A DNA stretch of 64,000 bases, taken from positions 1 through 64,000 of the forward strand of contig CALREY010000001.1 of NCBI GenBank assembly GCA_943356435.1, written 5' to 3'. The notes under the pieces were generated by a model. It had not been told where the DNA came from, ran no database searches, and saw nothing but the letters and a program-made list of their open reading frames with translations. The stretch is from Candidatus Altimarinota bacterium. GTDB lineage: Bacteria; Patescibacteriota; Gracilibacteria; BD1-5; UBA6164. Positions 41,001 through 55,732 of the stretch are shown in pieces (position 1 is the stretch's first letter; each line of letters opens with the position of its first letter). Made by a program: the position numbers and the translations under genes.

Positions 41001-44000
41001 GTCAGAAGTATTTAGAATAGCTGCTATTCATCATGCTACTATTACTTGTAAACTATCTGTAGATGATACAGTTGGATATGCTCTTTCATAAGAATTTGAT
41101 CCTGAAGCAGAAGTGTAATCCACTGATGCTGTTCAAGTAATTATTTGTCATGCTGTAACAGTATTTTTTAGTATAGAATTGTATGAATATGTGATAGTAT
41201 CTCATATATTTAACACTGATGTACCACTAGAAGTATAATAATTTACTCAAGTAGATGTCAAATAACTAGATTGATAATCATTCCATACTACATCATAAGC
41301 AGGAGCTGTTCAGTTATTAGTTATTGTGATAGTAGTAAGTGCTGTATCTCAAGCATCTCAATTGTTTATATCATAAGTTTTAGATATTGTTAGATTTGGT
41401 TCTACTATATCTAGATTTGTAGTTGTACTTACACTATGAGTTGTTTGCCAAGTACCTGTTGCAGTAGACAATCATTTTTGTTGTCCAGATGTCAAAAGTA
41501 CATTGTCTATAACTACAAGTTCAGAATAAACATCTATAGTTTTTACACCATTTGTTCATGGATTTGAGATATCTCATAAAGTATATGTAATAGTATTATC
41601 AGGACTTATAACTATTCAAGATAAACTATGACTTACAACAGATGCTCAAATACTACCAGATAGAAATTTGTATCCTGCAGGAAGACTTTGTTTGATAGTT
41701 AATCAAGTGAAAGTAGACTCAGGAATAGTCAATGTAGTTTTATAAGTAGCTTGTTCTCATATATGTAAATCATATAATGATAAGTTAAATTTACCTGTTC
41801 AAGTATTAGAGTCATCAGTACTAGTCAAAGTATGAGTGATAGCTAGATTGTTAACAGTGAAATTTACAGTTGAGCTACCAGTATAAGTTTTTTCATATAC
41901 TGAATTATTAGCATCAAGTGAGCTATATGATATATTTGCAGTATTTGGTATTACTAGAGATGGAGTTATATCATCATTTACTAATGCTTGAAAAGTAATA
42001 CTTTTTGTTCCAGAAATATTTAATTGTCCTAATGTTACACCACTTCATGACAAGAAATCAGACTCAGATCATGTAAATCAATTGAGTACTAGACTACCAG
42101 TAACGAAAGTGAAATGAGAATTCAGAGTATCAGTAAGAGCTAAATCATAAGCATTCGCATTACCATTATTTGTTAACGATATTGTATAATTAATTGTATC
42201 ACCAGCATCTCAAGTAGTAGGAGTAACAGATTTGTTTACTAATATATTTGGTTGTGTAACTGATACATTTTTAGTTGCTGCTTTATTAGTAGCATTGTAA
42301 TTGAATGTTCATGTAGTTACTTTTGAACCATTTGTAGCACCAGTTTTAGTTTTATATGTAGTATAAATAACTATTGTTTCTATACCTGTTCAAGTATCAG
42401 AATTATTAATTGTTCAAAAATTTACTGTATTTCATGTAAATGTTGTACCAGTAGAAAAACTCAGACTTCCACTATATCATACAACTGTTCCAGTCAAAAA
42501 TTGTAAATTTGCATTTGCAGTATCTACAAAAGTAGAATTATTATATCTACCTCCTGGAAGTGTGATAATATTTTCATATACTGAATCTTCTCATATTTCT
42601 AGATTTGTAGTAGTACTTCATGACTCAGTAGTGGACAATAGATTTCTAACTAATGTAGGTTGTTTAGTAGTAAAACTAGAACTAGAAGTAAGTGGTCAGA
42701 AATTGTTTACTCAGTTTGCAGGAGCATCCTTACTAGAATAATAATTAAGAGTTACTGTATTTACTTTAGTTAAACTATTGATTAATATTCCAGTTCATAC
42801 ATTTACAGAATAATTGATTGTTACACTTGTATGTTTTGGTAATATTGATCTACCAAGTGTTGCTCAAGTGTTGAATTCGATGTTCAAAATATTTCCAGAT
42901 TGAGTCACAGCTTGGTTTGCTAAACTGAATCATGAACCAGCCATACTGAAACTTTGAAGTGTTAAATCACTAGGTAAAGTATCTATTATATCATCTACAT
43001 ATGCAGCTGCTTCTCAAGTATTGTTTAATACTATTTTGTAGTCTACATTACTACCTGCTTCTATATTTGTACCTGACATAGTTTTAGTCAATGTTACAGC
43101 TGGTAATGCAATATCAAACGGTACTTCAAAAATATCTAGATTACTAATTGATCATACATCATTTTTGAAATGTGCTATAGACACATTTTTTTCTGGTAAA
43201 AATCATTCATTGTTATAGCCACTTGGTTTAGCTGGTAATATATCTACTGAAAATATAACTGAAAATGTTTTTGCAGTATTTCATTCTCATAAATCGAAAT
43301 CTATATTATTAGCAGGAGAAGTAGATATCCAAGAACTATTTGGCATTGTAGTTCATGATAGAGTTAATCAATTGAAATTTGTATCTGCATTTCAATCATC
43401 ATTATTATCATTTATTGGAACTAGATTATTATTTATATCTCTAAGTGTTGGATTAGTTTGAAACGCTATATCATATACACTATTATTTGGTCATGTTAAT
43501 AATGGTAAAGCATCTCTCACAAATGCTCAAGTAGACAATACATTTGGAAAATCCATTACTAGTCAAAATGTCAACTTAGAACCTACTGGTAATTTTGTAT
43601 TTGCTGGTAGTGGATTTGCGTGATTATATATAGTTGTATCTGGTAATTCTATAGAGATTAATCTTTTTTCATTAGTTGGACTAGGTGCTTTTATACTTGA
43701 TGATGCAGTATAAGTAACTGAAGAATCAATTATACTATTATCAGTATATCACCATTCTGCATTATTTGTACTATCTGAAATAGTTCAAAAAAATGTAGCA
43801 GTATTAGTTAGAGTTTCTGTATTTTCATAGTTTTGCTCACCTGGTCATTCAAAAACACCATCAACAGTAGCATCATAAGTAATAGTTAAATGGTCATCTG
43901 ACTTTACTTCTCATGAATTCAGTCTCCACAAAATAGTTGTATCACCATTTGCATCTACACTATTTGATATATATGTTAGAGGACTTCATATTCCAGTATT

Positions 44001-45275
44001 TAGACTAGAAACAGTTCCTGAAAATGTAAGTCAATCAGGTAATTTATCACTTATATATGTACCAGAAGCAGATGTAGAAAATGCTACATTTTTAGCAACA
44101 TCTAGTCATATAGTATATCTCACAGATTCTCAGATAACTGGAGAAGATTTATTTACAGATTTAGATAATTCTGCATATCATAGTTTTTGATCATGAGTTT
44201 TTTCTCATACTACAGTTCAAGTATTTATAGCTATATTTGTAGTACCATCATTCCAAGTTCAATCTATTTGTTGATTTACTCTATTAACTGAACTAGTTCT
44301 ATCAAGTATTACTGAACCTGTATCTAGTAAAATAGTTCATCCTGTATAAGCATTTATAGGAAATGCTAGAGCAAGTGTTTTATAAGAAATATTTACGTTT
44401 GAGTTCATAGGTACAGTAATACCTGATAAATCTAGAGTTACTTCTCAAGGGTTTGGAGTATCATAACTTACAGAAATACTTCCTACTCATCCAGTAGCAG
44501 TAAATCATACAAATTTTCTATTATTTGGTATTACATCTACTACATGTATATTATTCAATTGTCATAAACTATTTCCATGAACAGTAATAGTATTAGAATA
44601 CTCATTACCTATTAATCACAATCAAGCTCAAGATTTAGATATATCATAAGGTATGAAGCTTGTTACAGCATTAGCGTATGTTAATGTTGAATAATTTGCA
44701 GCAGTAATATTATTAGGAAATGTTAAATCACTAGGATCTGTAACAGAATTTGATACATCTACTCATCCAGGAAGTGTTCAACCTGGTGCTCATATAGGCA
44801 CCGCTCATCTACCATAGATATTATCATTAGCATATCATAATACTTTTATATTATAATTTGTGAATAATGAAGCACTATTTGCTGATTTAAGTGTAACACT
44901 ATATGATTTACTACTTCACTTAGTTAAAAAATCTTGTGTCTGAAAAAAGTATAATATTCAACCAGTATATGATACATTTCTAACAGGAGTTCAAAGCCCT
45001 CCATTTCATGAAATAAATGTAATTCAAGTAGGTACATTTAAAATAAATCAATTTTTAAATGCATCTCACTCTGAACTATTATTATTAGTTAATGTAAAAT
45101 TGTAATTGAAATTACTTCATATAATAGCACCTGATGATACACTAGGTGTAACAGTCAGATTTAGATTAGCAGTTCCGTCAATATCCACTGCATAAGTAGT
45201 TCCAATATTATTTAAAGGAATCAAATTAAAAACAAGTAAAAAAAGAAACAATTTAGCTAATGATTTTTTAAGCAT
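38091..45275 (-). CDS. giant surface protein with LPKTG motif and sortase domain
   Basis: 2394 residues, open throughout with TGA=Gly. A Sec signal peptide (MLKKSLAKLFLFLLVFNLIP) starts it; the ATG at 45326 upstream would break this. The body consists of many DUF11-like beta modules (GDTINYTISLTNNGNANA, GDTALTTITITNNGTAPA). A charged linker (KETPVKETKEKQNIPEEE) precedes LPKTG at residues 2103-2107. A sortase fold then follows, with His2222 in VVFGHSSYW, Cys2294 in LTLFTCTP and Arg2303 in GTAGRW. There is no C-terminal hydrophobic anchor. The product is a long adhesin that carries both a sorting signal and its enzyme on one chain, probably outside the membrane. It is likely the cell's largest surface adhesin. 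Start chosen by the signal peptide. Confidence 0.88.
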
Positions 45276-45462
45276 AATAATTGTTAAAAAGTAAAGGTTT
45301 ACTATGTAAATATAAGAGAAAATCACGCAAAAAAAAATTTATTTTTAAATTAAAATAGACATAAAATATATTTAACTTATAATAATAATTTAAATATGAT
45401 ATATTTGCATTATTTACATTAAAGTGCTAAAATTATTTAAATATAATTATTATCTAAAAAAT

Positions 45463-47490
45463 ATGAAAATCTGAATAAAAACATCACTAGTAATAATTTT
45501 AATCATCGCAGCTGCAACTGGGTATTATTTTTGGGACAAAGATAAAAAAGCTAAATTGGCAAAAGAAGAAGCTGCAAAAATGGAATACTCTGTAAAAATA
45601 TGAGATATAAAAACTGAAGTAAAAGTAACAGGTATAGCAAAACTAGCCAATGAACAAAATCTTTCATTCTGATTGGAATGAAAGATTACAAAAGTGTCTG
45701 TAAAAGTATGAGATGAAGTAAAAGCAGGACAAATATTAGCAGAACTAAATATGGATGATTATCAAAATGCTATTGATAGTGCAAAACTAGAACTAGAAAA
45801 TGCTAAAATATGATTAACTAAACTATTGAACAATGATACTTCCCTAAGAGAAGCTCAAATCAAATCACAAATAAATGAAATAAATTCAAATCATAGAGTA
45901 GAAATAGAACAAAAAAATATTCTTAGAAACCAACTAGAAACAGCAATAGCTCAAAAAAGAGATAGTTTAACACAATTAAAAAGAGATTTCGAAACAGAGA
46001 AAAAAAATCTAGAAATAGCTAAATCAGGTGTAAATGTAACTACAAATGTAGAAACAAAACAAACAGAAAGTAGATTAATAGCTCGTAAACAATCTATAGA
46101 ATCTATAAATAATTCACTTAACTCATGATTATGAGACATAGAACAAATAGTAGAATCAGTAGACAAAATATATGGAGTAAGTAATGAATTCAAATATGAA
46201 AATGACTCATTTGAAAATTATTTATGAGCAAAAGACAGCTGACTAAAAAGCAAAACAGAAGCTTATATTTTGGACTGATACAATCTAATAAAAAAATATA
46301 AAGAACAATTTAAAAATCTAAATAATGAAATAAGTGATGAAGAAATAAAAAATATAGTACAAAATTATTATATTGATACAAAAGTGTTAGTAGATATGTG
46401 TGATACTGCTATGAATTCTCTAGATAAATCTATAGAATCAGTTTGAAGCTTATCAAAAACAAATATAGAATGATACAAAGCAACTGTAAATGCTTCTAGA
46501 GCAAGTGCAGTATCTATTAGAAAACAATTAGAATGATTTTCTGCATCTATAAATGCATTTAGTTCTGATATTGACCAAAAAGACCAACTAAATATATCTA
46601 TAGAACAAAAAAACTTAGATATAGATAAAAAAGTAGCATCATTAAAAAAATTGATGGAACAAATAGATTTATTAACAAAAGAAATAGACGACCAAGAAAT
46701 AGATAATCAAAATCAATTGAATAGAAAAATCACTCAAAATGATACTATGCTAGAAAAAATAGATGTATTGAATAAAGAGTTACAAGATTTGAGAGATGGA
46801 GCTGATCAAAATGATATAAGACAGCAACAAAATATGATAAAACAAGCTGAACTAAAAATAGATAGAACAAACGAACAAAAAGATAATTACCAAATCATAG
46901 CAGATTTTGATGGAAGAGTTCGTAGTATAGACATAGTAGAATGAGAACAATACAAATTAACAGATAAAAAATACATAGTAGTAGAAAATCCAAATCTAAT
47001 AGAGTTAGAGCTTCAAGTAAGCCAAATAGATATAGTAAATATAAGAGAAAAAAATACTGCAGTAGTTACTTTTGATGCATATCCTAATAAAGCTATAAAC
47101 ACTTATATAAGTAATAGAAGTGTAAATCCTGAAGCAAATGGTAGATGATGATTTTATTACAAAGCTACTATAGTTTTAAACAAACAAGAACTAGAAATAC
47201 TTGCATGAATGACAGCTGTAGTAAACATACTTACTCAAAAAGCAGAAAGTGTTACATTAATCCCTTCTCTATCTATCATACAAGAATGAGAAAAAAAATA
47301 TGTATACAAAAAATCTGAAAATCAAGAATACAAAAAACATGAAATAAAAACTTGAATAGTAAACAATTTTCAAGCAGAAGTATTAGAATGATTGAAACCA
47401 GGAGATATAATAAAAGTGTCATGATTGGATGATGAAACTCTTAAAAATATGTGAATAGATGAAAAAAGTGGAAGTATTTTTTGAGGATAA
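45463..47490 (+). CDS. HlyD/MacA-like membrane fusion protein
   Basis: 675 residues, about 300 more than MacA. One N-terminal membrane helix (KTSLVIILIIAAATGYYFW). The biotinyl-lipoyl half-motifs are KITKVSVKVGDEVKAGQILA and, near residue 480, YQIIADFDGRVRSIDIVEGE. Between them lies an unusually long coiled coil (about 110-450). A beta-barrel follows with VVTFDAYPNKAI and LAGMTAVVNILT. It links an ABC exporter to the outside; the long coiled coil would reach further from the membrane than in MacA. First gene of the operon with the ABC genes. Confidence 0.9.
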
Positions 47491-47513
47491 TAAAATAAAT
47501 CTAAACTAAAAAA

Positions 47514-48182
47514 ATGATAGAAATAAATAAATTAACAAAGTCATACATTATTTGATGAGTATCAAGTATGATTTTGAAATGAATTGATCTAAAAATAGAA
47601 GATTGAGATTTTGTAGCTGTTATGTGACCATCATGATCTGGTAAATCTACACTTATGAATATGATTTGAATATTAGATATTCCTAGTACTTGAGAATATA
47701 TATTTCAATGAACAAATGTAGCAAATTTTACTGAAGATGAACAAGCTATTTTTCGTAGAGACAAAATCTGATTTATATTTCAATGATACAATTTATTAGC
47801 CAAATTACCTGCTCGGGAACAAGTCGCACTACCTTTGGCTTACAAGTGATGGTCAAATAGTAAAAGACAAGAGAGAGCTATTGAAGTATTAAAAGAAGTA
47901 TGATTATGAGATAAAATAAATCACACTCCTGATATGCTATCTGGATGACAACAACAAAGAGTCTGTATAGCTAGAGCTCTAGTTTGCGACCCAGCATTAC
48001 TTTTAGCTGATGAACCTACATGAGCATTGGATAGCGTAACAAGCACTGAAGTGTTAAAAATATTCACCGATTTAAATAAAAAAGGTAAAACAATTATAAT
48101 GATTACTCACGATGCAGAAGTAGCTGCATATGCGAAAAGAATAGTACGTATAAAGGATGGATTAATTAATAATGAAATATAA
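47514..48182 (+). CDS. ABC transporter ATPase (MacB/LolD type)
   Basis: 222 residues. Walker A MGPSGSGKST, Q-loop GFIFQGYNLL, signature LSGGQQQRVCIARAL, Walker B LLLADEPTGALD and H-loop MITHD. All fits the LolD/MacB subgroup. It powers the exporter made of the flanking genes. Walker A and the signature contain TGA-Gly. Confidence 0.97.
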
Positions 48183-48184
48183 CA

Positions 48185-49399
48185 ATGTCATTTTTTCAAC
48201 AAATAATACAAGCTTGGAGAAACCTTCGTTCTAGAAAGATGAGGTCTTTTTTGAGTATATTATGACTTGTAATATGAGTATTTTCTGTTACCGTTATGGT
48301 ATCTGTTTGAGAATGATTACAAAAAAATATATTATGAGAATTCGAAGACTCTACAACAAATACTATTACAATAATAGCATGAAAATCATTTAATCCATTT
48401 GAAACTCAGAGAAATGCAGAAATACCTTGATTTACAGAATCAGATATTGCATTCTTCAAAAACTCGATGTGATTTATAAAAAAAGTTACACCTATGGCAG
48501 AATTAACAGAAGATGTAATAATAAAGTGAGAAAAAGTAACTGATACACGTACAATTGCAGGTAGTAAAGAATATATGGATATAGAATGATTTGATTTACT
48601 TGCATGAAGAGAGTTAAATCAAGACGATTTAGATAATTATAAAAATGTACTGATAATAAGTGAGAATGTAGTAACTGATTATTTAAAAGGTACAAACGAA
48701 GAAGCAATTTGAAAAGAAATATTAATATGAGATCAATATTTCACAATAGTATGAGTTATAGAAAGTAGAGGTGGATGAATAATAGATGTGAAGGTATTAA
48801 TAGTACCAATTACAACAGCTCAGAAAAAAATAACAGCAAATCCATTTTATCCATTCTTGGTATTTGAAATAGATGAAAGTATAGCAAATAGTGAAGCTGT
48901 AAAAATGGCTAAATATACATTATTAAAGTGGCAATGAGCCAGTCATATGGATGATGCATTATTTCAAGTAATTTCTACTGAGACACTAGTAGAACAAATA
49001 TCAAATGTTACGAATATGCTACAATTAGCATTATTATGAATATGAGCAATATCATTACTTGTTTGAGGTATATGAGTAATGAATATAATGCTTGTATCTG
49101 TTACAGAAAGAACAAGAGAAATATGAATCAGAAAAGCTATATGAGCTAGATATTCAGATATATTATTACAGTTTTTGACTGAGTCAGTTATGTTATGATT
49201 ACTCTGATGTATAGTATGAGTACTATTAAGTCGGTTAGCTATCTTGTGACTACAAAAATTAGATGTACCAGCATTATTAAATCTAAAAACAATATTAATA
49301 GCAGTAATATTTTCATGATGAACATGAGTAATATTCTGAGTATGACCTGCTAGAAAAGCTGCAAAAATGAAACCTATTGATGCTCTAAGATTTGAATAA
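48185..49399 (+). CDS. MacB/FtsX-type ABC permease
   Basis: 404 residues, starting 2 nt after the ATPase. RKMRSFLSILGLVIGVFSVT is the N-terminal helix; a periplasmic domain of about 200 residues follows, then three helices near the C-terminus with [20 protein letters not shown] and IRKAIGARYSDI. This is the MacB-FtsX superfamily. Together with the fusion protein it forms a mechanotransmission exporter, probably for peptides or lipoproteins. The substrate is unknown. Confidence 0.95.
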
Positions 49400-49402
49400 A
49401 AA

Positions 49403-49432
49403 AAGAATATGTTTCACATATTCTTTTTTTAT
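49403..49432. terminator. terminator between the exporter operon and the DedA-PAP2 gene
   Basis: AAAAGAATATG / CATATTCTTTTTTT stem between convergent genes. Confidence 0.85.
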
Positions 49433-51552
49433 TCTTTATTTATATTTATTAGATAAGCATTTCAATCACTGAAAAACTCATCTCAAAATATATTTTTTCA
49501 TTTATATTCATCTGTTATTTTAATTTTTTTGTATGTAGAAATATCTTTGGTATCTAGTAAATCACTAAATATGTATTCCCTTTCTTTATTTACATCTGGA
49601 CTTATCTTGTGTGTGAAATACCACCATTTCAATCAGTCATCAAATACTCAAACACCTACATAAATAAAATATCAGTTATACAAATAATCACTTTTCCAAA
49701 TTCTTATATGATGTCTATATCTAATATTTTTCTCATTTATACTTTTTTGAAAAGAAAAATTTTGTGTCTTATTATTCCAGAAAAGTGGAGTTATAGGTGC
49801 TTTGTCATAAGATTTTTGAAAAAGTAAATTTCAAAGCATACTTTTGATAGATTTATAATTCAGTTTATCTGCATCTTCCCAATCTGCTTTTAAAAATATA
49901 TTTTTTACTTCTTCATCGTTTTTAGCTAGAAATATAAAGTTTATATTTTCTGCATTTTCTCACATGAAATCTTGAGAAAATTTAAACGAATTTTGTTTAA
50001 ATACTTCGCTAGTATCACTTATACTTATTTCTTTTATATTAAATTTGCTAATATCTGAAATTTTATATGGAAATAGTAAATTATAAATGATAAAAAATAA
50101 ACTAGATATAATTCAAAATAAAACTAATATTTTTTTCTTATTTATTCTCAAATCAAATTCTTTTTTATTTTTATACTTTATATTCAAATACTGAACCAAT
50201 CAAATAGAAAACAATAACCATACTCATCATATCAAATATCATCACAGTACATCACTCAAATAATGAACACATAAATACAATCTAGCAAATCATATAATAA
50301 AAAATAAAAATAAATATATAAAAAAATAATTTATTTTAGTTTTCCATTTTTTTGAATTATTAATAATTATCCGAAATAAATATCAATAAAAAGAAAGTGT
50401 AATAACAGCATGTAAACTAGGAAAACTATATCATTGCTCAGTATATACTGCTAGTTCTGGTCTATTATGATGAAAAAAATTCTTGAGTATAAATCACGTA
50501 AAAACACTTCAAAATAATGATAAATATAATCATATTAACTCATTTTTTTTATTAGTTATATACAAATATATAGATGCAAAAATAGAAAAAAATATTATTA
50601 TTAATTCCCTTCATAAAGCACTAATCCAAAGGAAAAAATTAACAAGTAAATTATTTCTAAATGCATAAAAAAACTCTGACAATCTCATATCCAATCATAC
50701 AATTATATCTGATGTAAATATGTCTTCTATAAGTCAGATAAATGTAAGCAACAAATATGTAATCAAAATAGACAATACAGTCAAAGGTAATCAACTAAAT
50801 TCATCTTTTTTGAATCTATTTTTTAGAAATCTGATTTTTTTAGGATAATTTTCTATAATTTTTTTTACAAAATTAATATTTACAACAATTCTTATTAAAA
50901 ATTTAAATATAGATAAAATATATAAAAATACTTCTTTTCAATACTCTATTATTAAATATTTAATATAAGTAAAAAATAATAAAATCAAAAATAATACTAG
51001 TACAAAATATGAAAATTTATCAATCCACAATTGTGCTAATGATAAAGAATATGAAAAAATATATGGTACACCAATGAAAACAAAACACCATATAATATTT
51101 CATATAATAGTAAAAATAATGAACTTCAAAAACTTCATATGATTTACTCCAGATAGAAAAAATATTACTTCTTTAAATACTGGAACAAGTCTTCAAATAG
51201 TTAAAGTTTTAAAAGCATTATTCTCTATTACATATTTACTTTTTTGTATACTTTTTAGCTTAAATATCTTAAATACTTTATCAATATTTTTCTTATTATA
51301 ATTCAGTCATATAAAATAACTGGCTATATTTCATGTAAGTAGTCACAAAAATCAACTTATAAAAATATATTTTACATCCAATCAATTTTGAGCAGAAAAA
51401 AAAGAAACAAGCAATACTATTGTGGTTCCAGGAATCAAAAAAGCAGTATATATGATAGTTTCTAATAAAGTAATTAGGAATACAAACAAATAAACTCATT
51501 GTCATAAATGAGTTATGTAAGGAACAATATTATTAATGAAATCTCAAATCAT
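49429..51552 (-). CDS. DedA-PAP2 fusion with LssY-like C-terminus
   Basis: 707 residues. The N-terminal DedA part has LLETIIYTAFLIPGTTIVLL and GLLTGNIASYFIG, then FKTLTIGRLVPVFKEVIFFL. The middle is a PAP2 phosphatase: KNFFHHNRPE (KxxxxxxRP), YSFPSLHAVITLS (PSxH) and GFARLYLCVHYLSDVLGG (SRxxxxxHxxxD with A-R). The C-terminal 190 residues (GLKWWYFTHKISPDVNKERE) look like the LssY C-terminal domain. Such fusions recycle or dephosphorylate lipid carriers. In the PAP2 motif the usual Ser is Ala (FARL). Confidence 0.87.
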
Positions 51553-51691
51553 CTATATAAAAATTTAAAAATCAAGCGTTATATCGTATATTATATTCTA
51601 ATATTTATATATGTAAACAAAACTAAGTATAATTCTATATATTAGTATAAAAATAATATATATTTGAATATTTATGAAAAAATAGTTGTAA

Positions 51692-51715
51692 TAAAAAACT
51701 GACTAAGTTTAATTT

Positions 51716-51731
<16 letters not shown>
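51692..51731 (-). terminator. terminator of the PEP-synthase-like gene
   Basis: AAAAAACTGACTTAG-like stem (AACTGACTAAGTTTAATTTC / TAAGTCAGTTTTTT) at the end of the gene. Confidence 0.7.
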
Positions 51732-54370
<2,639 letters not shown>

Positions 54371-54461
54371 AAATTTTTTTTATATGAGTAATTAATTTTA
54401 TTATAAAAAAAAACTCATTTTAGTAAAATAAGTTTAAAAAAAACTGGAATAATTTTTATTA

Positions 54462-54575
54462 TTAATATCAAATCTTATCCAACTTATCAGATATTTTTTC
54501 TAATTTATTTACTATTTGTTTATCATTCATTATCTCATCAATTGAAATTCCTATATGTGTTTTTAAATTTTTCAT
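54462..54575 (-). CDS. possible small protein
   Basis: 37 residues: MKNLKTHIGISIDEIMN then KQIVNKLEKISDKLDKIG. Amphipathic helices, one TGA-Gly. It is 88 nt upstream of the PEP-synthase-like gene. No homology seen; may be chance. Confidence 0.3.
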
Positions 54576-54708
54576 AAAATATATAATTAAAATGTATATG
54601 AATATATATAATTAATTTTATAAATTATTCAAAATAAATAATTAAATTTCTTGAATAATTAATATAAAACATTAAAATTTAATTAATTTACTATATTACA
54701 AAAAAAAT

Positions 54709-55224
54709 ATGAAAAAATTATTAGTATTTATAATTATATCGTTTTTATTTACTCTTTCATTTAATATTTCATATGCTTGATGCTACCCTAATGAATCTAT
54801 TATGTCAAAAATAAAAATAAAACCTAAAACTCCATGTATAGATGTTCTTTATACAAGTGATTGTACTTGAGGTATTTCACTTCTTGTAGGTATTAAGTGT
54901 GAAAAAGATTATTATATATTAGATGAAAAAAAAGAAAAAATAAAACTTGAATCTCAAACAAATTTTACATGATATAATAAAGTATACGAGGACTATACGA
55001 TTCCTCAATATCCATTTTATAAATGGAAAAGACAGATTATAAACAAGGATAATCCTAATGAAATATATTATGTGTATTGAAAAATTTATTATATATATTT
55101 ATACACAATAGAAAAAATAATTTATATTATATTTATACTATTTATATTCACAATTTTATATAAAAAATGAATTCATAAAAAATTATTATTAAAAATTAAA
55201 AATATAAAAAATAAAACCACGTAA
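54709..55224 (+). CDS. secreted membrane-anchored protein with cysteines
   Basis: 171 residues. A Sec signal peptide (MKKLLVFIIISFLFTLSFNISYA), then a small ectodomain with four cysteines (AGCYPNES, TPCIDV, SDCTGG, IKCEKD) that could form two disulfides, then a membrane helix (YIIFILFIFTILY) and a basic tail. No family recognised. It is monocistronic. Confidence 0.7.
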
Positions 55225-55271
55225 TTAAGATGTTTTATTATACAAAATTTTGTTAAAATTTAAAATAATAT

Positions 55272-55337
55272 ATGAAAAACATAATAATCAAAATAATTAT
55301 CTTGCTTCAAATTATAATTTGAATTAAAAGAATATAA
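55272..55337 (+). CDS. possible 21-residue hydrophobic peptide
   Basis: MKNIIIKIIILLQIIIG then IKRI, with one TGA-Gly; followed by a strong hairpin at 55393. Size and hydrophobicity recall membrane toxic peptides, but nothing else supports it. Confidence 0.25.
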
Positions 55338-55392
55338 TAAGTTAAAATCAAAAAGGCTTTTTCAAATTAAAATAAAACCTCTCAACAAAAAA

Positions 55393-55429
55393 ACAGGCTT
55401 AGAGTGCAATCTAAGCCTGCTTTATTTTT
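55393..55429 (+). terminator. terminator before the tandem repeat
   Basis: CAGGCTTAGA / TCTAAGCCTG stem and T-rich tail. Confidence 0.8.
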
Positions 55430-55439
55430 ATCTTTATTG

Positions 55440-55501
55440 TGTATTATGGCCGTGCCATTTGAAACTTTAGTGTATTATGGCCGTGCCATTTGAAACTTTA
55501 G
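55440..55501. repeat. tandem 31-nt repeat next to tRNA-Lys
   Basis: Two identical copies of a 31-nt unit beginning TGTATTATGGCCGTGCCATT, followed by TGTAAAATGG. Each unit contains a palindrome (ATGGC-CGT-GCCAT). It lies directly beside the 3' end of tRNA-Lys. Confidence 0.85.
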
Positions 55502-55508
55502 TGTAAAA

Positions 55509-55584
55509 TGGTGGGACATCCGGGGCTCGAACCCAGGACCTTCTCCTTAAAAGGGAGCTGCTCTACCTACTGAGCTAATATCCC
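55509..55584 (-). tRNA. tRNA-Lys (TTT)
   Basis: Minus strand: acceptor GGGATAT / ATGTCCC, D-arm AGCTCAGTAGGTAGAGC, anticodon loop CTTTTAA (TTT), T-arm GGTTCGAGCC, encoded CCA. Confidence 0.96.
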
Positions 55585-55683
55585 ATTTCTTCTAAAGCTC
55601 GTGTATTGTATTAAAAAAAAATATAATTGCAAATTTTTTTTATATTTTATTTAATTATAATATAAAATAAATAGTTAATCAAA

Positions 55684-55719
55684 TAAAATAGGTATTTATG
55701 AGAAAAATACCTATTTTAA
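55684..55719 (-). terminator. terminator of the CDF gene
   Basis: AAAATAGGTATTT / AAATACCTATTTT stem. Confidence 0.75.
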
Positions 55720-55732
55720 ATTCTGATTATTT

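Noticed and set aside
45276-45326. Earlier start of the giant surface protein (17 extra residues)
   Set aside because: It would place another hydrophobic stretch before the signal peptide; MLKKSLAKLFLF at 45275 is a textbook signal peptide start.
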